Notes: generated by a model not told the origin, from the letters alone. DNA of 64,000 nt from Eulemur rufifrons (GCF_041146395.1 NC_090984.1:127104280-127168279); one strand, 5' to 3'; positions 1 to 11,636 are shown, counted from the first letter of the stretch. A program made the numbers and translations.

Positions 1-2261
1 ATGTTGTGTCCCCGAAAGGGCAGGACCTCAGCTGTGCAGCTCTGCCCAGAACAGGGCTCGGAGAATCTGCCCACATGGAAACAAGTGGCAGAAAACACTG
101 GAAGAATATGATGTGAGTCAAGTTATGGGCATTTCCTTGGAATAGTGGAGCCGATTCCCAGGGATTCGGAACGGAGTGTGCTCAGGCAGGGTCTGCGGCT
201 GAAGAGGAACACAAGACCAGACCAGAAGTGGTCACCACGCAGCCTGCAGAAGATCGGGGGATGGGGCAGGGATCAACTCCTGATACAACTCAGGAGTTTA
301 CAAAGTTTCTGATGTAACAACTTTCCCGATTTTATTGCATTTCACCAGTGACGTTAAATGGGAAATTTCAGACCTGTATTGACAACAGAAATAGAATGTG
401 AAGTCGCCTCTCTGCCTGTTCTAAAACAGCCACAGGACATGCTCAAATGCTGTCAAAGAAAAATGATGCAGGATGCGGAGCCCGTGGCCTGCAGACCGCA
501 GAGCAGGGCGGCCCCCCCTCTCCAGGGCCTGTCCTGGAAGCAGCCGCGGATGCCGTGAGCAGAAGAGACAGCGGAACAAAAGATGGCACAGCAGTGACCA
601 AGAACATTGACAGCAGTAGGTCCCTTCGTGTCCCATCAGCGAGAAGGCTCTGAAGAGAAGAAGTGCCCCATCCCCTCCCTACCTGGAAGTGTTCAGGGTG
701 CGTGAACGGTGACAAGGCCGACACCCGTCAGTACCCGGGGACACCTTGCTGCTCTGTCAGGGAAACCCTGCTCACTGGGGCTCCAATGTATTGGGTGTCA
801 AGAGTGACACAGATTTTCCCAAACTCTCAGCTATTCCTTGTAATACATGAGCCTCAGCCGAATAACGTTCTTTGCTACTTTTAAATAAGGCACTTTCAAG
901 TTAAAGAGACTTTACCAAAGTGATTATAATGTCCCATGCACAGCAGATACTTCTGTAATCTTGATCAAACGTATCTATCTGGTTTGTACCGTTGACTATT
1001 CTATGATATTGGATGATAAACCCAGAAAATACCTGTATATCTTATTTTATATTGAGCAGGCTAAAATTTCCATAGACGTGATATAAAGGTTTGCACAAAA
1101 GTTATTGAAGTTCCAATACACTCTAATAGATGAAAGTGATCCACTACCCAACTTCCCTAACTTACTTAAAGCCAAAAGCAAAGGAAGGTCTCAAACCTAC
1201 ACCTGAATGTTCTCGACACCTGACAACAGCCAACTGAATTGTTGTCCCTCACTGTCTCCTAATTCCTAATCGCAATACCCTCCTGCCACCAATGCCCTGA
1301 TGCCACTGTGTTGGGGGAGAGAGTCCGTGCCCTGCCCTCCTCAGCGGGCGCTAGGATGGGGCAGGCAGTCATGAGGGCCACCCCTGAGGGGACAGCAACA
1401 CAGGCGGGCGGGGATGCCTCGGGGGTTCTCCCTGCTCCGCAGAGGACACGAGAGGCGCCTTCACCTCTGAGGAGGGCAAAGGCCAGCACAGCACGCGGGA
1501 CCCACTGCGGGCCTTCCCGAGGGCAGGCTCGGTTCCTGACCCACTGTCCGCTTCCACCCTCCCTAGAGCGGCCTCTTTTCCCAGGCACCATCGTTTGCCT
1601 CCCTTGGAATTCCACAAATGAGTCGGCAAGTTATGGCACCAGAGTAATAGATGCATGTCTGTATCAATTGGCCAGAACCCACAGAAGGGACGGCACCAAC
1701 GGCGAAACCAAATTCAAGCTGTGGATTTTGGGTAATGACGACGTGTCAACGTAGGTTCGTCCATTGCAACCTGTTCATGAACCTGTCACAGTGTGCCACA
1801 CCGAGGAAGTTCGCGCTTGCGCAGACCGCGAGTAAACGGGATCTCTCTGGACCTTCTCACGATGGTACTGTGAACTTAAAACCACCGTAAAATAAATTTC
1901 ACTAAAAAGAAATAAGAAAGACATTTTGGGAGACATTTTGGCCATTTCTTATGTGTTAAAAGGCATGTACCTTTTGATTTAGAATTCTTACTCCAATTTA
2001 TTTACCCAACTGATGTGAAAACTCATGTTCACATTAATAACTTAATGGAAATGCTTGTACTGGCTTTATTAGCTTGAGTCTTCCGTGATTCTCTAAGCTC
2101 TGTTGATACGGTGACAACTGAATGACATCTTTGCAATGTAATTAGACTGCATACACGTGTCACATATGCCTTTTCCTCAACTAACTAACCCATATTGGGA
2201 AACATTTGAACCTAATGTCCCTCATCACTTTCTCATCCCCAGCACAGCTGCATCTCCCTCA

Positions 2262-2300
2262 GGGTTTCCGACCCCTCAGGATGTGGGTTGTCACACTGTG
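2262..2300 (-). other. 23-bp-spacer recombination signal (V-RSS), VH1 copy 1
   Basis: Read on the minus strand directly after the V exon: heptamer CACAGTG (2300-2294), 23-bp spacer (2293-2271), nonamer CGGAAACCC (2270-2262). The heptamer is consensus. The nonamer keeps AAACC but its first bases are weak against ACAAAAACC; the paired copy has CAGAAACCC. It is the RAG1/2 recognition site that pairs with a 12-bp-spacer D-segment signal. Confidence 0.95.
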
Positions 2301-2735
2301 TCTCTCGCACAGTAATACACGGCCGTGTCCTCGGGTCTCAGACTGCTCAGCTCCATGAAGGCTGTGTTTGTGGATGTGGTCCCGGTCATGCTGACTCGGC
2401 CCTGAAACTTCTGCGCGTAGTTTGTGGAACCATCTTCAGGGTCAAAACGTCCCATCCACTCCAGCCCTTGTCCAGGGGTCTGTCGCACCCAGTGCATGTA
2501 GTAGCTGGTGAAGGTGTATCCAGAAGCCTTGCAGGACACCTTCACGGAGGCCCCAGGTGGCCTCACCTCAGCCCCCGACTGCACCAGCTGGACCTGGGAG
2601 CGGGCGCCTGTGCAGAGGAGACAGGACTGGGTGAGACCCCCTGGCTGGGTCCGGGCCCCTCCTCACCCTGGGACTGGGGAGCCCCTCACCTGTCACTGCG
2701 GCCACCAGGAAGAGGATCCTCCAGGTCCAGTCCAT
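2301..2735 (-). CDS. IGHV1: IGHV1-like variable segment, intact (VH1 copy 1)
   Basis: Germline heavy-chain V segment encoding the leader and FR1 to FR3 of an antibody heavy chain after V(D)J joining. It has two exons on the minus strand. Leader exon 2735-2690 (46 nt) starts [15 protein letters not shown] and has a GT donor. The 82-nt intron ends in CACAG. V exon 2607-2301 (307 nt) completes the leader as G-A-R-S and begins mature [11 protein letters not shown]. Cys22 (SCKAS), Trp36 (MHWVRQ) and Cys92 (VYYCAR) are all present with no stops. CDR1 is SYYMH and CDR2 is [19 protein letters not shown]3 reads RVSMTGTTS, where VH1 usually has RVTMTRDTS. The start is fixed by the leader ATG 108 bases from the octamer. 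It ends directly at a consensus heptamer. It is the duplicate of the segment at 16635-17069. Functional by sequence; family assignment is sure, orthology to a numbered human gene is not attempted. Confidence 0.96.
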
Positions 2736-2842
2736 GGTGAGTAGCTGAGCTGCCAGGGGCTTCTCCAGAGCAGGGACGTGGTGGTGGGGTGAGGCTCTCG
2801 GGGCGCAGGCATAGCTGTATGTACCCCAGCAGACCTCAGGCC

Positions 2843-2859
2843 ATTTGCATATTCATGAG
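2843..2859 (-). promoter_or_regulatory. VH1 promoter: heptamer CTCATGA plus octamer ATGCAAAT
   Basis: On the minus strand CTCATGA (2859-2853) is followed after two bases by the perfect octamer ATGCAAAT (2850-2843). This heptamer-octamer pair is the classical VH promoter, bound by OCT1/OCT2 with the OCA-B coactivator in B cells. It lies 108 bases upstream of the leader ATG of the VH1 segment at 2301-2735. The same 17 bp recur upstream of the paired VH1 copy. Confidence 0.93.
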
Positions 2860-2860
2860 G

Positions 2861-5411
2861 CAGGACGTTTCATAGCCCTAGACCTTCCCCAGTGTGAGAA
2901 AGAGAACCGAGATGATGTGGGGGCCACACAACAGGGCGACGCTGAGGACAGGTGTCCCTGCAACCCCCTCGACTCCATGTGCACAGAGGTCCTCCCACTG
3001 AGGGACAAGCTGCCAAATACACGTTCCTCACTGTGAACCCACATGGGAAATGCACGGAGAGCCCTGGGACCATCTGTGCCATTTTATACCCAAAGGTCTT
3101 GTCCTTTGGATCCGTGAGTTCCCTGAAATTTTCTGCCCATTTGTATATAAAAATGTTCCCTTGCCCCCAGCTGCTTACTCTTAGCACATGCAGGAGGGCT
3201 AGAGACCCTTTGTAAATGTGGCTTTCATTAAAATATTGTGTTACCTAAACACAGCTGAGGAGAAATAACATGTCATATAAAATTCTTATTTTCGGTTTTT
3301 TAAAAAAGGAAGAGCCAGTCCCCAGGAGGAACCCCTCCCGGCCTCCTCTGAGCCTGCTGCTGGCGGCAGCCTGTGCTGGGTGCTCCTGAGCGCCCCCTGC
3401 AGCCCAGCGCCTCCGGCAGTGGAGGTTCCCTCTGGACTCACAGAGCATCTTCCTTCCAGTGTCCCCAGCCCAGGGTGACCTGGCTGTGCCCCAGGTCACA
3501 TGCTGCTTCACTGACAGCATGTGCTTTTGACTGGAAAGGGTGAACTGGCCTTTCTAAACCCAGGGAGCTCTGCAGGGAGGCCCCAAGCAAGGATTCTGTG
3601 AGAGCCTCGGGGAGCCCCTTCCCTGGAGCTCCACAGGCCCTGGCCCGGCCACACCCACAGTGGTGCAGAAACCCGCGGGGCTTGGCAGGAGCCTCGTATG
3701 TCCTTGAAGTTCTTCTGGTTAAATGTCACTTTAACACACAGCTCATGGGCCTGGCTCAGAGCCGGCCACACAACTACTGATCCTGCAGGGCACAAACGCA
3801 CACACACACTCACACACACACACTAACACACTCACACACACACACACACACACACTGTGGCCCGCGTTCACTGCAGCCGGAGTGGTACTTCCCTTCTTCC
3901 CTGCATGTGGCACATGGGCCGAGCCCACACACTGACCCTGGGCCTGGGTATGTGCCCTTGTCAGACAGACAACAGCAAACACCTCACAACGGGAGAAATG
4001 GACCTGCCCACGCTGTGGGTTTGCCTGTTCTCCCGGCAAGAGGGACCCTGCAGATGCCCCTGAGCGGGGCCAGGGTTGCCCCTGGAGGGCCACAGCCGGC
4101 AGAGCCATGTGCAGTCAGTGCAGCCAACACCGAGCTGCCCGGACTGTGGGGAGGGCCACCCTGGCCCTGCAGCCCAGCAGGCCCCCTCTCAGGGACACAG
4201 CCAGGAGCCGGAGGGCAGGGCCCTGGGGACCTGGATGGGGCATCTCCCCAGGTGGAGAAGCAAGAACTGATCTTGGAAGAGGGGACTCAGGAGGGAGAGC
4301 TGGGAAGGTCCGAGTCCCTGAGGACCAGGGCCTGGGATGGGCCACCACCTGCTACTTGCCCCATGGGGCATCTACTGTGGGCACCGTGTCCCTGTCCCAT
4401 CTGGACAAGTGGGCTCCACGGAGTGACTGTCTTTTGCTTTTTACTTCTCAAGTCCAGGAGCAGAAGAGCCGCACTTGAAAACCACAGTGGAGGAGACACG
4501 TCTGCTTCCTGGTCCCGGCTGCAGTTGACGCTGAACATGGACCCAGTGGGTCCGCTGGGGTGAGCAGGGGCTGCAGGTGGCCTGGGGAGAACGCGGGTGA
4601 TTGTACCACTGACCTGGATCCCCCATGCCATAGCAGGGCCCTTTGCAATGTGACTTCCCGGTGCCCCCTGCCCAGAGGAGGGGGCTGTGTCTGGCCCCAA
4701 ACACAGGCTGTGCCCAGGGACTCCCTGGTGCCAACCACAGAGGCCATGAAGGTGCAGGGACGCTGGGTGTCCCCAGTTCACTGCTGCCCAGGACACTGTG
4801 GAGACCAGCAGGGGTGTGAGCCGGGGCTGGGGACCCCCTGGGAACCCACAACTGAGGGAAGTGAGGCCCTGATAATTCAGAGCAGGAGCTGTCGGCCAGC
4901 TCAGGTGGTGCTGCTGAGCCGGGTCAGCTCCTGGGTGGGCAGCAGCCGGGTGAGTGTGGTTCCTGCCCTGTGAGGGAGGCCAGGCTTCCCCGGGGCTCCC
5001 TCTTCACCAGCAAGGAAGGTGGCATTGACCATCCTCGTGTGCCCAGCCCGCTGTTCATCTCCCCTTCCTGACCTCCCCCTGGCCCGCAGGCCCTGCATCT
5101 GACACAGGGGCCGAGGCACTTCCTAGTCACCCCTGCACCTGCCCAAGCCCAGGGCGCTGCAGGAGAGACCTGGGTCTCCCTGGTTCTGTATCCTGGATGA
5201 GCCCAAGGGATTCCCAAGGAAATGCTGAATATTTCCATGGGGGGAAGAGAAACTTTGCAAATACCACAAAGGATGAGAAAGAAATGAGTGTGAGGATGAT
5301 GAGAGAGGGGTGCTGAGCATGTAGCTGCCAGAGGGTCCAAGTTCCTCTAGTGACCTCAGTTTTGTCCCCCTGTGTGTCTGGGCTCCCTACGTTCTCCTGC
5401 TCAGATAGACT
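2861..5411. other. VH1 5' flank, non-coding, GC-rich
   Basis: Between the VH1 promoter and the ERV LTR. It contains the CA tract at 3780 and a GC-rich stretch at 3860-5110 with many chance open frames on both strands. The longest (3907-4563, 218 codons) has a counterpart at 18361-19014, but the two are out of frame with one another over an internal stretch (see rejected items). The corresponding region in block A2 is 17194-19858. No gene is supported. Confidence 0.7.
3780..3857. repeat. (CA)n microsatellite, block A1
   Basis: CACACACA with interspersed CTCACACA and CTAACACA units, about 75 bp. The paired tract in block A2 (18120-18310) is more than twice as long. Confidence 0.95.
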
Positions 5412-5872
5412 TGTTATGGTCTGAGACGCGAGAAATGACCACCTAAAGACCGAATTGAGCCAAATCAGGAGTCTCTATTAGCTGGCCAGGGACTACCCTC
5501 TGCACCACCAAAGGCGGCACAGAGAGCAGCAGCCAGCCTTTGAAACGGAAAGTTTTATATTGTAAGTTTGTGGGTGGAAAATCACTAAGATTGCGCAAGC
5601 ACGTGTACAAGAAGCCTTGAGTGAGCATTACATCATTTTCTTATCTTTGGTGTGACAGGATCTGGGCCATATTTTGTTTATGCAAAACATGAGTGTTGTA
5701 ATCGCTTCATGCAAAACGTGGGGCTGGAATCATTTTACGCAGAACATGGGTGTTGTAGTCACTTAGGGGTTTCTGTGTTGGGGGTACTGTCTTGAGTAAG
5801 CAGGAGCAAGCAGGTTCACAGAAGCAGAATGGCAGATTAGGGACTTTTCGGTGCGAAACTCAGACTGTAACA
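5412..5872 (-). mobile_element. 3' LTR of ERV, copy in block A1
   Basis: A 461-bp LTR bounded by TG...CA: the minus strand begins TGTTACAGTCTGAG and ends GACCATAACA. A polypurine tract (AGTGGGGAA) precedes it on the minus strand at 5873-5881, so this is the 3' LTR of the minus-strand provirus at 5873-9530. TATAAAA (minus strand) lies near 5550. The same LTR occurs at 19859-20320 and as a solo LTR at 48213-48686. Confidence 0.88.
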
Positions 5873-8800
5873 TTCCCCACTGGTTTTTAGGAGGAATCAA
5901 ATCATTGATTCTTTGGTATTAACATCACAAACATGTTGATAGTGGGTTTGGAGGACCATAAGTTTGACAGCTTGAACTCTTTGTTTAACATAAGAAATGA
6001 GGCTGTTTATGACCCAGGGGCCAAGGAGCAGTGTCAGCAGAATGGGAATAACTGGTTTTGTTATGGCGACAAAAGTGTTGTCGTCCACTGGGGATTAGGA
6101 ATGCTAGAGATGACAAGTGCTTTTAAATTTATCCCGCCCTTTTTTGATGTTTATAGTACTGTAATATACACCAATACATAGTGTCAAAAATTATCTTGCA
6201 AACCATCTATTTTTACATTTTTTTGGCTATCTGTATCACCCTGTCCTTCACATAAATGTTTTAAGTAAATAAGGTGTTTAGCTTATGTCTAAGGATTTAT
6301 CTTTTAAGTACAGAGTGGAATTTTGAGTTTAAAGGGCAGTATTCCCTCGCAGCCCAGGTAGAGGGGGAGGAGGCCACTCAGAGACATGTCTTCAGAGGCA
6401 GCAGAGGGGCGGGAGCTTGGACAGGCTCTAGCCCAGCCTTTGCTGAGGCTCTCCGGGTCTGTCTAATTATGACAGTGTCATTTATTGTCTTTGTAAGCAC
6501 CTAAGTGTAGTTTATAGGCTGATGGGGGGGGGGTGTCGTCTACTGGATTAAAACAGATAACTGGGAGGAACCAGAGGAGTCTCTGGAAAGTCTTATCTTT
6601 AGTGGGTCGTCGGCGGGCCGGGCGATCCATTTCTCAGGGAGTTGATCTGGGGTCGCCTTTTGATCCACGTGTGATGGATCCAGTGGCGCTTTCCAGCAAC
6701 CCTCACGGCTGTTGGCGTGGTGAGGGCCACTGGCAGGGGTCCAGTCCAGCCGGCCTCTAAGCTGGCAGGCAGAAGTTTTCTTATCCAGACGAGGTCTCCA
6801 GCCTGTACCTGAAATAGAGCTTTCTCAGGAGTGGGGTTAGTCAGCTGAACATGATTTTACATAGGGTTGTGCTTTTGACATACGGAGTGTATCTGGTTTT
6901 TAGTAGGGCAAAGGGAAGGAGGCTTACTGAGTCTGCGCCAGGCTCCAGCTTTAATTTGTTTAATGTTTTTTTAAAGTTTTATTTATCCTTTTTATCTGTC
7001 CTGAACTCTGAGGCCTATAAGCACAGTGCAATTTAATAATTGAGTCATTTGGGCAATGAACGCCGGGCCATGGTTGGACCCCAGTGCAAGTGGGGGGCCA
7101 AATCGGGGAACAATTTCAGCCACTAACTTTTTTGAAACTACCTGTGTTGTCTCTGACCTCATAGGAAAAGTTTTCACTCATCTAGAGAAAGAATAAATAT
7201 AAGCAGGTAGTGATATCTGTATTTGTCTAGTTTTACTTTTGTAAAGTCCACTTTTCACTGTTCCCCCGGGGTTGTCACCTTACCTGGTCCCAAAGGGGAG
7301 ATTAGTGCTTTTACCTGAATTGACTTGTGCACAGGCGAGACATCTCGGCGTGACCTGCTGGGCCATCTGAGGTGGCCGGGGAGTGCAGTAGTCCCTCTGG
7401 AGAAGTTCGGTCAACTTGGTGCTGCCAAGGCGGGCGTTCTGATGTATTTCCTTGATTAGGTCTCGTCCTAGGTGTTTAGGGACTAAGACCCTATTGTCCA
7501 GGATTTTCCAACCTCCTGAATCAGTTTTAGTCTTCAGGGCTTTGCTTAATTTAACTTTCTCTTTGGTGCAGTTTGGGGAGTTTGGCAGGAGCCGTTCTGG
7601 CAGAACAGGGAGAGTGAGGAGAGTCCCCACTGGTTTTTGTGTGACTTTTCTTGCTGTCACGTCACTGAAAGCATCGTCTCTCGCCACCGGGGAGTCAGTC
7701 CGCACTTTTGGTGAAGTGTCCCACGTACCTGTGCCGTTGCAAAGGCTCTGCCCCGTCCTGGGGCCTGGGTCAGGGCTATGAGTTCAGCCTTCTGGGCTGG
7801 GGTTCCATGTCCGAGAGCCTGTGCCCGGGTAACCCGGCCTGCAGTCACGACAGCCGCCCCTGCACACCTGGCTCCTTCTGAGACGTAGCTCTCCCATCTG
7901 TGTATAATTCTTCATCGGGGTCTGGCCACGGGCGGTCAGTGAGGCCAGCTCTCAGGTTGGTGACAGACTCGAGCGTTTTGAGACAGTCATGGAGTGGCTC
8001 CGACGGCTCATCTTCCGGAAGCAGGGTGGCAGGGCTGAGGGAGGCTGTCTTTAGGAACCGGATTCTGGGGGGTGTAGCAACAGCACCTGATCTTGGGTTA
8101 TGCGGGAGTTTGAAAGCCACCTCTCGGGGGGGCTTTTTAGTAGAGCCTCCACTGAGTGTGGGGCATAATTATATATGAGTCTTGCCCCAAAATGAGCTTG
8201 GAGGCTTCCTTTGCCAAGACGGCAGTCACAGCAATGGCCCACAAGCAGCCTGGCCAGCCAGATGCTACAGGCTCCAGCCTTTTAGACAGGTATGCACCCG
8301 GTCTGTTCCAGGGCGCTAGTTTTTGAGTTAGGGCCCCTTTGGCCATCCCTCGGTTTCAGCAACATATAACTGGAAAGGCTCGGTCAGACCGGGCAAGGCC
8401 AGCGCAGCGGCACTCACAAGTGCCGGTTTGAGGCTCTTAAAGGCTTTAGCCTCCTTTTCAGTCCAGACCAGAGCATCTCTCTTTCCCCCTATGCTGGCAT
8501 ACAGGGGTTTGTTATCTCAGCAAACTCGGGACCCAGAGTCTGCAGTACCCCACTGCCCCCAGGAACTCTCGTACTTGTCTCTTAGTTTGGGCTGTGGGAT
8601 CTTCAGGACAGCTTTAATTCTACTGGTGGGGACGGTTTGTTTGCCTTTCTTTAGTTCGTACCCTAGGTAGGTTGCTGTCTGGGTACAAAGCTGAACCTTT
8701 TTAGCCGGAACACGGTAGCCCAACTGAGCTAATTCTGTTAGCAGGTCCTCAGTAGCCCTTTTATATGTGGCGTGATCCTTGGTGGAACTGGTGTTTATCA

Positions 8801-9530
8801 GAAACTCTATAGGTTTGCCCCCCACATTCAGAGTTACCTTGGGCTCCTGGGGGCTTATCAGAATGGAGCCCCGGCCCCGTCAGTCTGTGTCCTCCATGAG
8901 GACCGGCACAGGCTTAGCCACCTCCTGCTTTCAGTGACGACATTCGTTTTGCCAGTGCCCATGCTTTTTGCAGTAGGCACACTGGTCATGGCTTAGGCTG
9001 GTCTTCCTCCTCCTAGCATCCCCCTCTGGTCTTTTGGGCCTCTTGCCTTTTTCACTTTTATATCTTTCTTGTTTCACTGTAGCGGATACAGGAATTTTGA
9101 CCATCCTTTCAGACTGCGCAGTCCCAGGATGTTTTCTGTTGTTATAAATCTTCTGAGCAATTTTTATTAACTCAGACAGCAATTTTTCTTTAAATCCTTC
9201 TAACCTCTGCAGCTTTCTCCTACTCTCTGGGGCCGAGTGAGTGGCAAAGGCAATATTAATGGTACGTCATTTTCTGGTGCCTCTGGGTCTATGGGAGTAT
9301 ACAGGCGGTAAGCTTTAAAAAGGCATTCCAGGAACACCGCTGGGGGCTCGTTAGGCCCCTGTATGGTCTCACTTACCTTGGACAGATTAGTCGGCCTTTT
9401 AGCCGCTGTCCGTATGCCTCGTAGCAGTGTCTGCGATACCGATTGAGAGCCTCCTTACCGCGTTCCTCATTTGGGTCCCAGTCCGGGCTCGTGGTGGGGA
9501 AGGTAAATGCAGGTTACCCGTCAGGGCCAG
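5873..9530 (-). mobile_element. Decayed gammaretrovirus-like (class I) ERV internal region, 5'-truncated
   Basis: An old endogenous retrovirus on the minus strand, much broken by stops and frameshifts. In order from right to left I see: the end of Gag capsid (about 9530-9190, frameshifted); a nucleocapsid CX2CX4HX4C zinc knuckle (about 8985-8940); a protease fragment (about 8850-8790) that runs straight into the C-terminal part of reverse transcriptase (8790-8590), so the RT catalytic YxDD region is missing; RT connection and RNase H with a YTDG motif near 7910 (8350-7660); the integrase zinc domain with a CxxC (about 7440-7300); the integrase core (7177-6990); the integrase C-terminal domain (about 6830-6640); and a short Env transmembrane/tail remnant (6040-5897). 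Most of Env surface is absent or unreadable. The 5' LTR, primer-binding site and matrix are missing. No gene is intact. The block A2 copy retains only the 3' half. Confidence 0.85.
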
Positions 9531-10375
9531 GGATTGTCTATGGATGACAAAACTCTAAGAATAGCCATGGGCAGAGAGACAGTTGACAGAGTTGGTTACT
9601 TTATGGCATACAACTATGTACTGATAACCATAATTATTACTGATTACATATGTGAAGATATATCCATATTTTACAATTAAGAACATACATTAATAACATG
9701 TTTATAGAAATATAATCCCAAGAAAGGTAACAGCATCCATTCAGAGCTCTGAGCACTTGCTGGCCACTGCAGTGGAGGACGCCAAAGTGAGCATTTTTAT
9801 AGAACTTGTGCAGCTTCTGGTATTTTGAAGGCCACAGTGGAACCACGACCTTCAGGATAAACTGATGATCTTGGAGAGTTACAACCTTCCACTCATGACA
9901 TGCGACCGAGGAGTTAGGTCTTCCTTCTCTTGCTTACAACACTGACTCCCTCTGCCCCTGACGTCCAATAGGCACTTTATGCTGCTTGCCGGCTAGAAGG
10001 AACGTTGAGCTCTGTGTGCTGTGCTGCATTGTGCTGTCCAAGACAAAATATTTTACGTATTTTTGGATTTCTTCAGAAGTGTTGATAATTAATGTCAATT
10101 TGGGGACAGGAGAAAGTGACTGGAACACATTCTCTAACTTTTGTGCAGGTGAGAATATTTTCTCTCCTTACCACAAACATATCAAACTCAGAGACTGCAG
10201 AGGGAAACACAGAATCGTGAATTCAGAGAAGTTCCCAAGAGGAAACCGTTTTCTGGAGAGGAAGCCACGACCCTGAGAGGAAACCAGCCCTTACCCTCCA
10301 CCTGCACCTGCCCTGGGCTGACTCTGCTCCTTGTGTCTTGGGCGCCCCCTGGCGGCACCGCGCTGCCCTGCAGGA
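9531..10375. other. VH3 3' flank (10415), non-coding
   Basis: 9637-9850 is related to 29800-30000, 36430-36640, 42520-42740 and 53740-53960, a block that recurs on the 3' side of VH3 genes of the B class. 9960-10375 is the immediate VH3 3' flank (GTGCTGTGCTGCATTGTGCTG and beyond), shared with 30700, 33430, 37310, 43450 and partly 54650. Its presence beside the clan II pseudogene at 33430 as well is notable. No coding potential is supported. Confidence 0.75.
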
Positions 10376-10414
10376 GGTTTGTGTCTGGGCTCACACTGAA
10401 GTCCCCTCACTGTG
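10376..10414 (-). other. 23-bp-spacer V-RSS of VH3 10415
   Basis: Heptamer CACAGTG (10414-10408), 23-bp spacer starting AGGGGACTTC (10407-10385), nonamer ACACAAACC (10384-10376), the usual VH3 form. It abuts the V exon with no gap. Confidence 0.95.
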
Positions 10415-10868
10415 TCTCTTGCACAGTAGTACAGGGCCGTGTCCTCGGTTCTCAGACTGTTCATTTGCAGAGACAGCGTGTTCTTGCTGTTGTCTCTGGA
10501 AGTAGTGAATCGGCCCTTCACGGCGTCCGCATAGTATGTGCTACCACCACCATAAATAATTGAGACCCACTCCAGCCCCTTCCCTGGAGCCTGGCGGACC
10601 CAGCTCATGTAGTAGCTGCTGAAGGTGAATCCGGAGGCTGCACAGGAGAGTCTCAGGGACCCCCCAGGCTGGACCAAGCCTCCCCCAGACTCCACCAGCT
10701 GCACCTCACACTGGACACCTGCAAACACAGACACAGCCTGGTCAGAAACTGCCACACACATCCCTGTTTCTCTCACTCACATCCACTCACACACCCAATA
10801 TCTTCAGTTCTCCATGAATTACCTTTTAACAGAGCCACAAGGAAAACCCAGCGCAGCCCAGACTCCAT
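10415..10868 (-). CDS. IGHV3: IGHV3-like variable segment, intact (short CDR2)
   Basis: VH3-family germline V segment. Leader exon 10868-10823 (46 nt) encodes [15 protein letters not shown]. The 104-nt intron ends TTTGCAG. V exon 10718-10415 (304 nt) adds G-V-Q-C and then [16 protein letters not shown]. Cys22, Trp36 (YMSWVRQ) and Cys92 (LYYCAR) are intact and there are no stops. CDR1 is SYYMS. CDR2 [16 protein letters not shown] is 16 residues, one shorter than the usual VH3 length, as in human VH3-53/66-type genes. FR3 has TLSLQ where most VH3 genes have TLYLQ, a feature shared with most VH3 genes here. The open frame can be read back to an upstream ATG in the intron, but the splice acceptor and separate leader exon show that is not the start. 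With the clan II pseudogene at 13099 it forms a pair repeated at 31140/33900. Confidence 0.96.
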
Positions 10869-10993
10869 GGTGAGTGTCTGTGTTCAGTGCTGATCACCGA
10901 ATGGGGACACCTGGGAATGGCGGGGCTGGGGCTCCTGTCCCAGAGCTGCAGGGTGAGGACTGGGCTGGTTTTCATCAGCAGCGGGAGGGCCCT

Positions 10994-11016
10994 ATTTGCA
11001 TGTCCCCTGCTATATA
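10994..11016 (-). promoter_or_regulatory. VH3 promoter: octamer with upstream TATATA
   Basis: Minus strand: TATATA (11016-11011), then ATGCAAAT (11001-10994), followed by AGGGCCC toward the gene. The octamer is the B-cell OCT site; it lies 126 bases upstream of the ATG at 10868. The TATATA lies upstream of the octamer, not between it and the gene, so it is unlikely to act as an ordinary TATA box for this gene. The arrangement is the same at every VH3 gene here. Confidence 0.9.
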
Positions 11017-11636
11017 GCAAGTGCCGGGGTGGGACAGCTGAGGGAGGACAAGGCCGAGAGAAAAACTGTGTGACTGTACTGTGATAAATAATTAACTTCT
11101 CTTTACTTATCTAATTTACAAACACACATAAACCATGTGCTGTAGGTGTCAGTGTTTCATGTATTTTACAGACATAAACTAAACCCTAGATGCATATAGA
11201 GCTTGTCTGGTATGTCCAGGAGCACATATCCGGGAAGATTTAGGCTCAGTGTCTGGGCCTATAATCCCATCCCTGGAACCCACTGCAGACCAGAGCTGGA
11301 CAAGCCTAGGGTGCTTTCTGGCTCCTTGACTCTGTGATGAGAATATAAAGCAAATTTATGCCTTCCTGGTTTTACTTAAATAATATGTGCCAAATATTGG
11401 GAACACACAGGGTCAAAGCAGAAGCATTTTCATGTACTTAATGTTTCACTTATTTTTACCTATTTGTCCATCACTCCTTCCCTAGCAAATCATCTATTTA
11501 ACTGTTCAAATTTAGTGATGTATAGTTGATGTACAGTTTCATTAACATATTTTAACTGTGCAAATTAAAAGTATTGACGCCATCATCACCCTGTCTGTGA
11601 TATTGAAGAAATCGGTTTCCCTCAATATTTACACTT

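Larger units (their letters stand above)
1..7405. repeat. Segmental duplication block A, copy 1
   Basis: Collinear with 14125-21838 at high identity. It contains VH1 copy 1, its flanks and the 3' half of the ERV. Apart from those, 1-2261 holds nothing I can name. It has a short tandem repeat of AGACATTTTGG near 1917-1941 that is single in copy 2. Copy 2 lacks about 110 bp of this copy near 1370-1495 and has an Alu at 15976. The block begins before the window. Confidence 0.95.

Noticed and set aside
2288..2740. Plus-strand 150-codon frame opposite VH1, and the equivalent at 16622-17074
   Set aside because: Exact antisense shadow of the V exon, intron and leader; spans the splice sites of the true gene.
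3907..4563. 218-codon plus frame, open also at 18361-19014 (217 codons)
   Set aside because: Between the copies a one-base loss and later compensating changes put about 25 codons in different frames (near 4320-4400 against 18770-18840). That is drift in GC-rich non-coding DNA, not protein constraint; no domain is seen.
5897..6088. Env-like transmembrane/tail remnant as a possible domesticated gene
   Set aside because: Only a short C-terminal piece is readable, with no surface domain or signal peptide, and the frame is shifted in the paired copy near 20515.
10291..10776. Longer VH3 frame starting M-R-E-T-G and running past the RSS (also at 24812, 31016, 37532, 43722, 59902)
   Set aside because: The extra N-terminus is intron read-through and the extra C-terminus is RSS and flank; splice acceptor, leader exon and heptamer define the real ends.
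11011..11016. TATATA as a TATA box for the VH3 genes
   Set aside because: It lies upstream of the octamer relative to transcription; the spacing is wrong for a TATA box of this gene, so it is only listed as part of the conserved promoter region.
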